Positions 36,988 through 49,200 of a DNA stretch of 64,000 nt are shown here, one piece after another. The position numbers and the translations under genes are program-made. How positions within the stretch are numbered: position 1 is the stretch's first letter; the number at the start of each line of letters is the position of its first letter. Source of the stretch: Apostichopus japonicus (lineage: Eukaryota > Echinodermata > Holothuroidea > Aspidochirotida > Stichopodidae); assembly GCF_037975245.1 (NCBI RefSeq), contig NC_092569.1, forward strand, positions 15,745,501 through 15,809,500, written 5' to 3'. Below the pieces are notes generated by a model, which was given only the letters and a program-made list of their open reading frames with translations, made no database searches and was not told where the DNA came from.

Positions 36988-37510
36988 TAAAGTATAAACA
37001 TATTTTACGGAAGTAAATCCCTTAAAAGAGAGAAAAACGTCCATATTGTATCATTATACCTTTCATAATAATTTACAGTTAAATATAATGCGTTCTTAAC
37101 TAAAAAAGACGAACATTGAATTAGAAGACATTTGTACGACTCAAACTAATTATGCTTTCAGTTGCAATGAACATGAATTAACAAAATGGAACAGGATCAT
37201 ATATGTGTCTCTAATTGTTTTATTGTGTTTATATCCCTAAAGTACAGTAACCAGCGGGGCGGGTTTCGGGAGCTCCCCCTCCAGTCAAATGTCTTGCCCA
37301 CCCCTAATGACATTGGTGGCCCAAAAAAACATATTGGTCGAAAGTTACAAAATGCATTTAATGCTCAGTTAAAGTATAAACATATGTTACGGAAGAAAAT
37401 CCCTTAAAAGAGAGAAAAACGTCCATATTTTATGATTATACCTTTCATGATAGTTTACAGTTTAATATAATGCGTTCTTAAGTAGAAGAACATTGAATTA
37501 CAAGACATTT
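36988..37510. repeat. Local segmental duplication downstream of copy C
   Basis: A TATAAACATAT...TTACGGAAG...AAAACGTCCATATT block occurs at about 36993 and again at about 37373. Between them lies a second copy (about 37142-37375) of the C 3' flank (ATGGAACAGGATCATATATG, CCTAAAGTACAGTAACCAGC) normally found once at about 35240-35470. Confidence 0.8.
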
Positions 37511-37618
37511 GTACGACTGAAGACCTCAACGGTGCCTACAATGGAGGCAGCGAAGAAATTATTTCATCTCGCTATTATTATTATAATTACTGCAATGTCC
37601 AATTCGTTGAGATGAAAG
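37508..37618 (+). pseudogene. Exon-8 relic downstream of copy C
   Basis: Open over DLNGAYNGGSEEIISSRYYY and then NYCNVQFVEMK, clearly the end of exon 8, but with no calcium loop and no upstream FBG. It breaks off just after the MK codons. Orthologous to the relic after copy B, so it predates that unit duplication. Confidence 0.8.
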
Positions 37619-40600
37619 ACATTTTTCGTAATAATTCAGAAGGTAAATAAGTCTGACCAAACGAGGCGTGGTTGAATTGACTATATGGAAAACAACCCAA
37701 GAAAACTTCCAACCTTATCATTGAAACATTACCTAAAGAATTTCTTGTTTGAAAGTGAATGGCAACTTGAAAAATCGGAGCAAAGACCATTAGAATAGTC
37801 ATTGCTCTACTGGTGAGTCATTCATCACTGCAAATAACTACTAGACTTTAACACTACATTAATGACAATACATAAAATAATAAGAAAAAGAAAGTGTGTA
37901 GTGTTTTAATTTAAATTGTAAAAGTTTGTAATAAGAGAACCAGAGACACTAGTCGTACACACCATACACATCGAAATTCATAGTTATAAGCATAGCTTTG
38001 CGTGTAAACCTTATACTATTGACATAAGTTGTAGCCTTAACGTGTCACATATATTTAACCTTTTTTTCGTATATACCAAGAACCCGCTCTATACATGACT
38101 AAATGAAATAAAGTGTTATATTAACATTTGCAACATTACTCAACAACGCATTCAACAGAATAAGGGCGAAAATGCCCGCACTGACATGATTGGTACTGTT
38201 GTGTGTTCTACATCAAAATTCATTCGAAATACAGTTTACCAGGCATACATATCTGTTGTACGAGATCCACGTAGTATGGACCTATTTTAAGTTAACTAAC
38301 CTTACGTTAGCTTGTTTGCACGCCTGGAAAACAATAGCAGAGAATGTTGGTATTCGTCACATTTTTGTCGTCTTTGCGATTACTAGGGAGACTGAAAAAG
38401 GGTCTATGTTCACCCCACTCTTTTCAAAATACAACAAATTCGTTTCTGATTATGTTATTGACTATTTCAACATTGAACCTTTGATTTTTCAGGCTCACGG
38501 CTAGTAAAATGCTTCAGTATTGTTTGAATTTAGTCCTACTAAAATTTGAAAGAAGTTAATTTCAGCATATCAAGGGGTAGTTAACATTTATATTATCGTG
38601 TATTTTTTTTAACATCATAATGTGTTTTAGGCCTACATATTATGTGAAATGTACAGCCGCGCGTAGTCCCTCATCGTACACTTTACTCACAATACAATGA
38701 CGTTATATATGATATTTCAATTGAGAAAATATATCCTACGATAAGCTTGGGGATCGAGACTGTTAACCTCATATCTCATAGTTTGTAAATATCGTACGGA
38801 AACGGCCTGTCTTTTATCACGTCGGTTTCTAATGAGGATTAATTTCGAACAATTTCAAGTTTTAAATGGTTTACATTAATGATATAAATAGTGAAATAAC
38901 GGAGTTCAGTCTGTTTACGTAGCACATTTTGTAAAGGTTTATCCTTCGAACCCGGTAATTTATTTGCTTGTTTTTTTTTTGCATAAATATTTTTTTATTG
39001 ACATGTTTAAAATTGGTTACTTATTAAGACATAACGCATCCCACCCCACCCCAATTTTTATATATATTTTTGATCATAACATATTTTCTCGAATGCCCAT
39101 TGTATAACGAGGGAGCGAATCAAGAACCCACTGAACATCTGTCTTAAATATTGAGAAAATCCGGCAGCATTAGAAATAAACCATACATCCCTGTTTGGAA
39201 TTACAAATAGCGGCTCTTATTTTAATTGACGATGTGTTAGCCAGTAGATTATATCCGAATGTTCATTATATTTGGTATTATATTGGTACAAATATGGGCA
39301 ATATTTTCTACGCTGGTATAAACAAAGAAGAAAATATTTGTCTATACTTATCTGAAATTTCAAATCAATTTAAAAATAACATCTCGTTTTATGATATTCT
39401 TTATTCAAAATAATATTAAGCGCGTTCCACCTATTCATCGGTAATAGCTATTCGTTGCGAATGATAGTAGCGGTGTGAATTCCAGCAATATTCAATAACT
39501 ATACTGAGCACACATTGAGCTTGTCTTGGTTGACACAGGTTATTACACGATGCGTTGTTACATTTCTCGTTATTTTCTTATTACATTTTGCGTCGACATG
39601 TTATTACATAACTCGTTAAATGCGTTTTGCGCCCAAAATTAGTACACGTTCAGTTAAGAAAACATTTTGCGGCGAAACATATCTGGTTAACACTACATTT
39701 TGCGTCAATTATGACATTTTTCAATGACGATATTCAATATATGTTGACTGATGTACAGACTAAAGGGTATGTTGATAATTATGGGTATAGTTAACTATGT
39801 CACGGGTATACATCATTTTTGTATAAGTTACCTCAGAGGAATTTCAATATAAAAAGCAGTTTGCTCATGCAATTAACATTCCAAACTCGGTGCAAACTAT
39901 TATTCATTGTCATGTATGACATAAAGCCCATGAAAGGACATGGCATTATATTCAACTTACTTTATTATCTCAACTGTCAAAAATTATGTTGTTTAACTAT
40001 ACCTCAGTAATATATAACGTACCGGAAAATTACGACCATAACATTCAAACAGACCGATTTTATACGTAGTCTGCCTACTTCAAAGTTAGATATATGGGAA
40101 AAACAACGTAGTATCAGTCGTTAGCTTGAATATAACAGCAACGCACTGTGTTACGTACGGTAGTTATCACATGCTGGATTGTTTCTAAAACGATCAAGAA
40201 TGTCGACATTTTTTCTGTATTCACATTTGATAATATCTAAGATGAAATATTAATCCCATTTTCGACACCGCTGTACTAGTGGAGTGCTCAGCTTCATGAT
40301 GCACCATTTTGCTTGTGTTGTCTTTAGTAAGGATTTCTTCCTCATAAAGATAGAAATTGTATGATTCTTAAAATGCAATAAAACCATAAATAAACTATGT
40401 ATATAATTTTTAAAAAAAACGAAGATGAAACACGATCTCGTGTTCTGCTATATTGAACTTTTTTTGTGTTAAAATATGACTTCATATTAACAGAAGTCAC
40501 TGTCAAATATGACTTCATGTTAAACAAGGGCGCTAACGAACTTCAGTGTTATGGTAGAATATTTAATATGGCTTAACACTGTCCTTAAAGATGTCGGCAT

Positions 40601-43169
40601 ACCACAACCATGATAGTTCCATTAACTTAAACCCGCGGGGGACCCGAAATAGAACTCCCATTGGATAATTTTACCCATTCCGCAAGGCCATAACACTGAT
40701 TGGTGTATCTACCTCTGTTCACATTGGATTAGCTTCTGACTGGAGCAATATGCTAATGAACGGTAATATTTTTATGAGTATTCCGATTTACAGCTTGTAT
40801 ACAACATTTGTCTATAGTTGTTCCCCACAACTGTGTATGGCGAGTTTTCGTCATCGCCTGGCCAGAATGGACACATCGAGATTTACATTATATAAATCAG
40901 GAAGGTCTGGATATGTTCTTTCTTATTTTACCTAGTAGACAGATCGCAAGTTAGACTTTTGCGAATGGAATAGTAAAGTTATCAAAGAATTTTCCATAGA
41001 CTTCTTCAAACACCCCCCCCCCCCCCTCCCAATTCAAGTCAAGAAATGAAACGTATACACAAAGAATTGTTAGCTTTTATATTGTTGGGAATTTTCATAT
41101 ACGCAGATGTTTGTCATAAGAAAATAGTTTTTACATAGACTATTACATTCTCGTTGTGCTTCAATAACGGACATTTAACACAACCCGTTTATCTAGATGC
41201 CATCAAGATTTGGAGTCTCGACTTAAATATCTATTTAATAACCACTGTTATTGTTCGGAAATATTCATTTGCTTACGCTAGAAATTCTTTCCGCTTATCA
41301 TTTACTTCCCCAAAAGAATAATCTGCACAAGGTTATAAACGTAATAGAAAATTACGATTGAAGAGAGACAAATTTATATGTGTTACAAATATGCAATTTT
41401 ATTTTGGAAAATATAGTTAGTTTATAGGCCGTTAAGTAAAGATATCTTACAATGTAAATATGCAAGTATGCATACGTTGGTATCTATAAGTGTATCCCTT
41501 CTTTTGTCAATGATACGACATTGCTAAGTTGTTAAGAAGCCAAAGTACCATTAAACAAGGCACATATGCAGATGTTGGAATCAAGCTTTTTCTTTTGTGT
41601 TGTCGAAGCTACGAATTTTCCCTTTTGTTATATCGATGTGATGATGTACTACCAGCATAAACATTACAGGGTAATACAGGGTTGGTTCAGTTGCACAAAA
41701 TAAAGCAACATACAAGCATACATCATGTGTACCGTGTAAGCCTTTATATATATAATTTGTAGATATCAAGAATCATCATCGCTTGGGATGTGGTTATGTC
41801 TTGCATAACAGGTAGATAGACAGTGTTGGCAGTGTGAAGGGACAAAACTAATTGGTGTCACTATCCGAAAAATCCGAGAGCTAAAGTTTCATGGTACGAT
41901 GTAGGCTGTAACCTAGCGGGGCGAGCATATTTTTTTTTGTAGTGGGAGGATTAAATATGTTGTCGTCCAGGGAAGGGTCTCAGCAGACATTTATCACCTT
42001 TGAAAATTTTGTTAAAAACGGAGGGTGCTCAGATGCAACAAGGTGATATATTTTGCAACTTTTGAATAAAATGTTGAAGGATTTCGACTGCATATATATA
42101 TTAATTATTGAAAGAATACTTTTTTTGTTTTGTTATAGTCTATCTGTCAGTGGAGAGGTGTTGGTTGGGCCTCCTGATTTCTTCAGGGGATGGAAACCAC
42201 CAAAGATACGTTGTTGCACCCCTGATCTACCCTCTGTATCGATTTTAAATTTTAGTTGGGAGGGGGGGGGGGGTCACCAAACTTGGCTCTCATCCGTTAT
42301 GGGTAAAGATCAAAGCAAACATGTTTACTTTGGTAAATGGGAAATGAATTTATTATTTCCATCATCTACAATACATTTTGTAGTAGAACTTCAAAACTTT
42401 CCAATGCACTTTCCCGCTTCTGATAAACCACTGATTTTTGTATGAATTTGTGTGGGTGAGTATCAAAAGTACAAATACTAAATAAGAGAGGGAAAAGAAA
42501 TGGAGAGAGTAGAAGACGTTGTTTCCACGAAATGTTCGAATTATTTGATACCTTTAACAAAGGCTGTATACCAAGTGCTTGCCGTATATTTAACATCACA
42601 AGCACGGTGTGTTATGGTAGTATAGACCGCGGAAACTGAAGGCTAACGAAAATGTAATATCATTATTGTTTCCTTACATTTTTCAATTTTTCAACTGTTC
42701 TAGGATCACGTTGAATACAAAATCTACACCATATTTCGTGGGGGCAGATTTTTGTGACACATAAAGTCGTACGGTTGAGTGTCTTATTCAAATAAATGAG
42801 AATAATCTTGTAATACTTAACCCGCTTCCTTACATTAAATTAACACATCTACAAATACTGTACATGGCAAATTCTGGTGCAATGCGTAAGTATTTCCGCA
42901 ACGTGACGTCACATGTATCAGTCTTTCTTGACCGACTAAAGATTATCATATGGGATGGGTGCCTTGGAATCCTTATCTGTTTACAACTGAAAGACTGTGT
43001 GACGCCGAAGAAGAACAATGCGATCTGGCTGCGAGACATCGTCATTTTAAAACTGTGTAAGTACACTTCAGGTTATCCGTTGTTTTCAGGAACATCAAGG
43101 ATAGTTCTTACCTCTGGAGATGCATTTCATTTGAGTTGTCATTCATTTTATATCAAGACATTCGTAAAT

Positions 43170-43250
43170 ATGGAGCTTTCCATGGCTCTTCGAGCACTAT
43201 TTGCATTCTTGTGCACAACAACCATCGCCTTTACGTCCTCGGAAGGAACG
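43170..43250 (+). CDS. Copy D exon 1: signal peptide
   Basis: MELSMALRALFAFLCTTTIA and then FTSSEGT. GTGAGT donor as in B and C. Confidence 0.8.
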
Positions 43251-46200
43251 GTGAGTTAAACTTTTTACAATTTCTGTTCTTCATTATTATAAATCACGTT
43301 TCTTTCTTGTTTGTTAGATGTTATTATTTAAGCCTGGGTAATATGTTTTACACGTTTCTTTCTTGCTTGCTGGGTTATATAAATTCCCACAAAACTTAAG
43401 AAAAGTTTTATTACTTGATAGCCTGTTTTACAATTACTAGTACAACATTCTTGTTTTTAGTAGCTTATGCAGTTGGAATATTGCAACTGATATGAAAGTA
43501 ATTTGATTTTTGCGAGTAACAATTCTTCTTCAATAAATTCCTTCTTTCCAAAATAATAATCTATCTTCTACAGCCTACAGAAGGGTGCGTTTTTGGTGTA
43601 AAATTTGCACTGCACCTTATAATGAAAATATTGCATAACAAATTCTATTTTTTGCTTAGTTAATTTTGAAATCTTACATTGCCTTGAGAAACTTTCTCTT
43701 ATATTGTCAATAAATATCGCACGTTATCGCTTATGTATTCCTAAATATATCTATTTAACCACACGTCGCTGATTTGTTCAATATAACACTAACGCGTAAA
43801 ACTAGAATCGTATGTTTTACGTAATGGCTTAGAACATAACCATTAACAATTTCAGAATAACATAAACATTTGTGAAAGTTATTTTAAGACATTTGAACAG
43901 TTATATCCTAACTATTTTAGAAACTTTGATGTTGAAACGTAACTTTGATGTTACACTAAATCTCATTGACCATCATCAAGTCTCTATATTTCCTAACTAA
44001 ATACGGATAACTGTCTCTTTAAAAATCGATTTGACTACATTAGTACGCTAAGTATTGCAAAACTACAGTATAGGTTAATCGTACTCGAAAAAAAACCCTT
44101 TAAATTTGATTAATTAAGTATTCTACCTTCGCTTGAAAGTCTTTAATCGTAGCAAAAAATATATAATAATCATATGTGCAGTCCGCTTTCTGTTACATAA
44201 ATTCACTCCACTTCATGTCCAAGTGGCGCCTTTTCCGTTACGCGTGAACAAGAGTCAAAGTTAAATATTTTAACGATCTATTGTATAATTGAGAAGATAT
44301 TAGAAATTATTGATCATTCCATGTCTTTTTCTCCTGTTATATATGTTTTTAACTTATTGTTGAGCGTTAAAATCATATGAACAAAGTTGTTTAAATATTA
44401 AAGGCAGAACTGTAAAATAACAACGTTGTTCGCTATCATAGCGCACTATCATAGAATTTCACATATTTACTTCGGAAATATCTACGGTGATAAATTACAT
44501 ATAACAAATACCTCTTTATGATAAAGTTTATAATTCAAATTCGTCCTCTTTGTCCTTGTTTGCCCAATTAACTTCGTTTAACGAGACTTGGTTCATTGTC
44601 GGATTTAAATTACTTAATTTTAATGAAGAAAGAACAGATATTTTCAAAACTTGATGCAATAATGTACTAATATATTTTCAAATTAGTTTTATTTGATTTT
44701 TTTCTTAGTAAGCATTAGTAAATCTTTGAAAGCTAACATAAACACTAATGCATATTTGCCTTGCTAAATTGCACTTAACAATTAGCTTCCGTGCAATACT
44801 TGCACGGGTAAACTTCAATGGCTACAAATCTCTTGCAATAATATACTTTAGTCTATACCGTATAGTAACTTGTACAATATTCAGAACTTTGAAATTATTG
44901 TTAGTTTAAACTAATAATATGTAGATGTTTATCTCGTTCAAATTCGTCCTTCTCGTTGTCTTAAAAAGTACTTAGAAGTTCCAAATACCGCTCTCCCATG
45001 ATTTTGAAGATTAATGCACAATTATAGAGTTTATGTCCTTAAACTATCAAGCAAGTAGTTTATAACTAAACAATTAGACCCTTAAGTACAATATTTTCAT
45101 ACTCTTGGAATTTGAAAAGTATCTGCACAGGTTCTATACTAGAAAAATAATTCTCGGCGATTCGCATCAGAAGTTAACAAAAATTACACCCTTAATTCGT
45201 TTTACTGTTTTTGTTATGTAAGGTTAACTCGGGTTGTAACTTAGTATCGGATATTGCAAGGTACATGCATATGTGTTATTTTTTCGATTTAGTGTATTTG
45301 CACTTTGAAGCATATTTTTTTCTAGTAACATCGTCAATATCTCAGGTTAACCTAACGTATGCAATTGGTGCATTTCATACAGTGTCGTATTCCCATGTCA
45401 ACCAATAATGTACTTACACGGTGTACAAAAGGTCAGGTACATCCCTCACTACCCAAAAAGTCACTTTAACAACCAGATTTTCCGTCGGAATCTTCACATG
45501 TTGCTTGGCAAGTACATGTTCCGTAGATAATGTTTGTTGGACATGTAGATGACAATGTAGCTGTCAGTTGGTAAGACCAAGAAAATACATCCAATTTTGA
45601 CAAGAATGATTGGAAACACCTCTGCCATGAAATGTGATCGTTTCTCCATTTAACAGTTATATAGTAAAATAAGAAGGAATTACATTGACAAATATGGAGA
45701 TTGTAGAAACGACTGGATGTATATGAATAAAGTTATGTTGTATTAGTATTAACGTTTAGTTTTTTACTTACGTGCATTACTTTCGAGTGGTCCAATATGT
45801 GTAACCTTATATTGCCCCCATTCATCAGTGATACGAAAATCTGTGTATGTTTTGTAGAAAGAAGCTCCATTTGATAATTCGATATCCACACAAACTTCGT
45901 AGTCTGCTTGGTTCGTCAAATATGATAACTTTTCATTGTCGAGCCAAAACTCAGTTGAGAGAAAACCAAATCCATCTTTATACTGTGACCAACTCCTATT
46001 GAAATTAACAGCACCGCTATCGCGGCGTTGTGTGACCTATAACAGAAGAGGAACATATTGCGAATAATATAACCAATTAAATACACTCTCGAGAATGTAC
46101 TCGAGTAGGAAAAGTACAATTGAATGTATCCATTTATGTCACTATTAGGAAAGATCGTCTCCGAAAATAATAGCTATATCCCAATTTCGACGTTACTGAG

Positions 46201-49200
46201 TGGGGATGCGACTTCCTGATTACCCTGCACATTTTCAAGTCATAGTACCTACATGCTAACGAAAGGCCTTATCACGTTTAAAATATGACATCAACATTTC
46301 CATTTAGACGTTTCGTCCAGCTTTCCACCAACGTTGTTGTTGCAGTACACCTCAAATGGTTGTTCATATCCATCTGGCTTGATAATGTATACTCCGTTAG
46401 AGCTGGACGCAGAACATTGACTTTGAACGTCTCGGCAGTCCTTTGGATATTCAGAACGTTGATAAAAGAAGTAATGATCCACTGTAATAAAGAGATCAAA
46501 ACATTAACAAATTATATAATATGCATGATTTGTGTTCAATTTGTAACACAAACTTGTCACCGTATACAATACTTCACCGTTAAAGAAAATCCTGCAAAGA
46601 AATTGACAATTCTCTGAGATTTTAGGAGATAGCTAAAAATCGCAGCAGGAAAGATGGAACTTGAAAAGTAACATGAAAACCTAACATCAAAGTTGGTACC
46701 TATGTCATTTCCTTTGTTAGAATACGTTGCATTCCTTTCTCTCCCTCTTTGTCCTATTCCCTAACTATTTTTTGCTTTATTATTTTCTTCCGGGGTGGGG
46801 TTGATATGATTTATATAATAAAACACTTGTTAAAAATTTCTTGTCTTGTTTACAGTATTATAGGTTGTAAAATAGCACCTATTTGACATATATTTTTGAT
46901 GACTCTTCGTCTCATTAATGAAGAATTTATTTATCGTAACTGTTTGTAAAGAACTATTAATTTTTTTTCAATCTCATGTATCAAATAATCATGTACAGAC
47001 AAATTAAGAATGTTGGAAAATAAACAATTTCAAAATGACACATTGACATATATTTTTGATGACTCTTCTTCTCATAAATAGATTATTCATCGGAGAAGTT
47101 TACCTTCAACTACAGTGGACACTCAAAGTAAGATATTTCACCTTGAACTGCTTTGTTTTTCATTCCATCTATATAAAAAAATGTAATTCACCAAAATAAA
47201 TGACTTTTGTTATTTCCAAGATAACTTTCTGTTTTTGTTTCTGTTTCATTGACCGTGTCTGTGTGAGACAGCAATTAGTATGTTACTTTCGACGACTTAC
47301 AACAATCCAAAACTTACAACCTTTAATACTGCAAAAAAGACAAGAAATTGTTGACAAATGTTTTTTATAATGTATGTAACATCGACCCCAACCCCGATAA
47401 AAATAAAGCAAACAAGGGTTAGGGAAAAGGGCAGAGAGGGAGAGAAATGAATGCAACGTGTTCTAACACAGGAAATGATATATGTACCAAATTTGATATT
47501 ACTTTTCAAGTTCCATCTTTCCTGCAGCGGTCTTAGCTATCTCCTAAAATCTCAGAGAATTGTCAATTCAGGAATTCAGGCAGGATTTTCTTTAACGGCC
47601 AAGTATTGTATACGTCGACAAGTTTTTGTTACAAATTGAACACAAATCATGCATATTATATAATTTGTTAATGTTTTGATCCCTTTATTACAGTGGATCA
47701 TTACTTCTTTTATCAACGTTCTGAATATCCAAAGGACTGCCGAGACGTCCAAAGTAAGTGTTCTACGTCCAACTCTAGCGGAGTATACATTATCAAGCCA
47801 GATGGATTTGAAGAACCATTTGAGGTGTACTGCAACAACGACGTCGGTGGAGGAGGAGGCTGGACGGTACGTCTAAATGGAAATGTTGATGTCATATTTT
47901 AAACGTGATAAAGCCTTTCGTTAGCATGTAGGTCTAATGACTTGAAAATATATAGGGGTAATCAGGAAGTCGCATCCCCACTCAGTAACGTCGAAATTGG
48001 GAAATAGCTATTATTTTCGGAGACGTTCTTTCCTTATAGTTACATCAATGGATAACATAAATTGTACATTTCCCACTCGAGTACAACCGAGAGAGTGTAT
48101 TTGATTGATGATAGTGTTCCCAGTCTGTTTCTCTTCTGTTATATATAGGTCATACAACGCCGCGATAGCGGTTCTGTGAATTTCAATAGGAGCTGGTCAC
48201 AGTATGAAGATGGATTTGGTTTTCTCTCATCTGAGTTTTGGCTCGGCAATGAAAAGTTATCATATTTGACGAACCAAGCAGACTACGAAGTTCGTGTGGA
48301 CATAGAATTATCTAATGGAGCTTCTTTCTACACAACATACAAAGGTTTTCGTATCACTGATGAATGGGGGCAATATAAGGTTACACATATTGGACCACTC
48401 GAAAGTAATGCACGTAAGTTAAAAACTTTATAAAAAGTAAATACGAAACGTTAATAATAATAATACAACCATAACTTTATTCATATGCATCTAAGTCGTT
48501 TTCTACAATTTGCATACATTTTCAATGTAATTCCTTCTTATTTTAATATTTTACTGTAAAACTGAGGAACGATCATATTTCATGGCAGAGGTGTTTTCAA
48601 TCATTTTGCCAAAATCGGATGTATTTTCTTGGTATTACCAACTGACAGCTACATTGCCATCTACATGTCCAACGAACATGATCTACGGAACATGTACTTG
48701 CCAAGCAACATGTGAAGATCCTGACGGAAAATCTGGTTGTAAAAGTGACTGTTTGGGTAGTGAGGGCTGTACCTGTCCAGCTGGTTTCTTAATGCAAGGC
48801 AGTTACTGTGTCAGTGCGAGTGAATGCGGGTGTTTTGTAGCAGAGGCCAACTTGATTATACCAGTGAGTATCTGAACGAATTTCATTTCAATATCACATT
48901 ACTATAGAAATGAAACAGAATCTAAGCTAACTGACCTTGTTTCAACACAAAGTCTCAAAGTCTGAGAAAACACACCCACAATGTTTAATAAATATCATTT
49001 TTATATTTTCATTAAATAACTTTTAGAGTGGGCAAACATACGTTAACGATGACTGCACACAACATTGTTCTTGTAACAATAACCAACTGATCTGTGAAGA
49101 CTACGTCTGTAATACTAATGCTGTGTGTGATGTCAGGAATGGAGTACGACAGTGTTATTGTAATGAGGGATATGAAGGTGACGGTGAAAATTGTCAATAT

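Larger units (their letters stand above)
35010..43169. other. Intergenic DNA, C to D
   Basis: Longest spacer. It aligns with the B-C spacer and contains the exon-8 relic, a local duplication at 36988-37510, poly-C tracts (about 35399, 36271, 41011) and a G-run at about 42259. Immediately upstream of copy D exon 1 the position of the TATA-like box reads GCCGAAGAAGAA. No gene recognised. Confidence 0.7.
43251..47081 (+). other. Copy D intron 1
   Basis: Colinear with intron 1 of C up to about 45430. About 1.2 kb of that sequence is then missing and replaced by an inverted duplicate of exons 5, 4 and 3. Colinearity resumes at about 47038. Confidence 0.8.
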
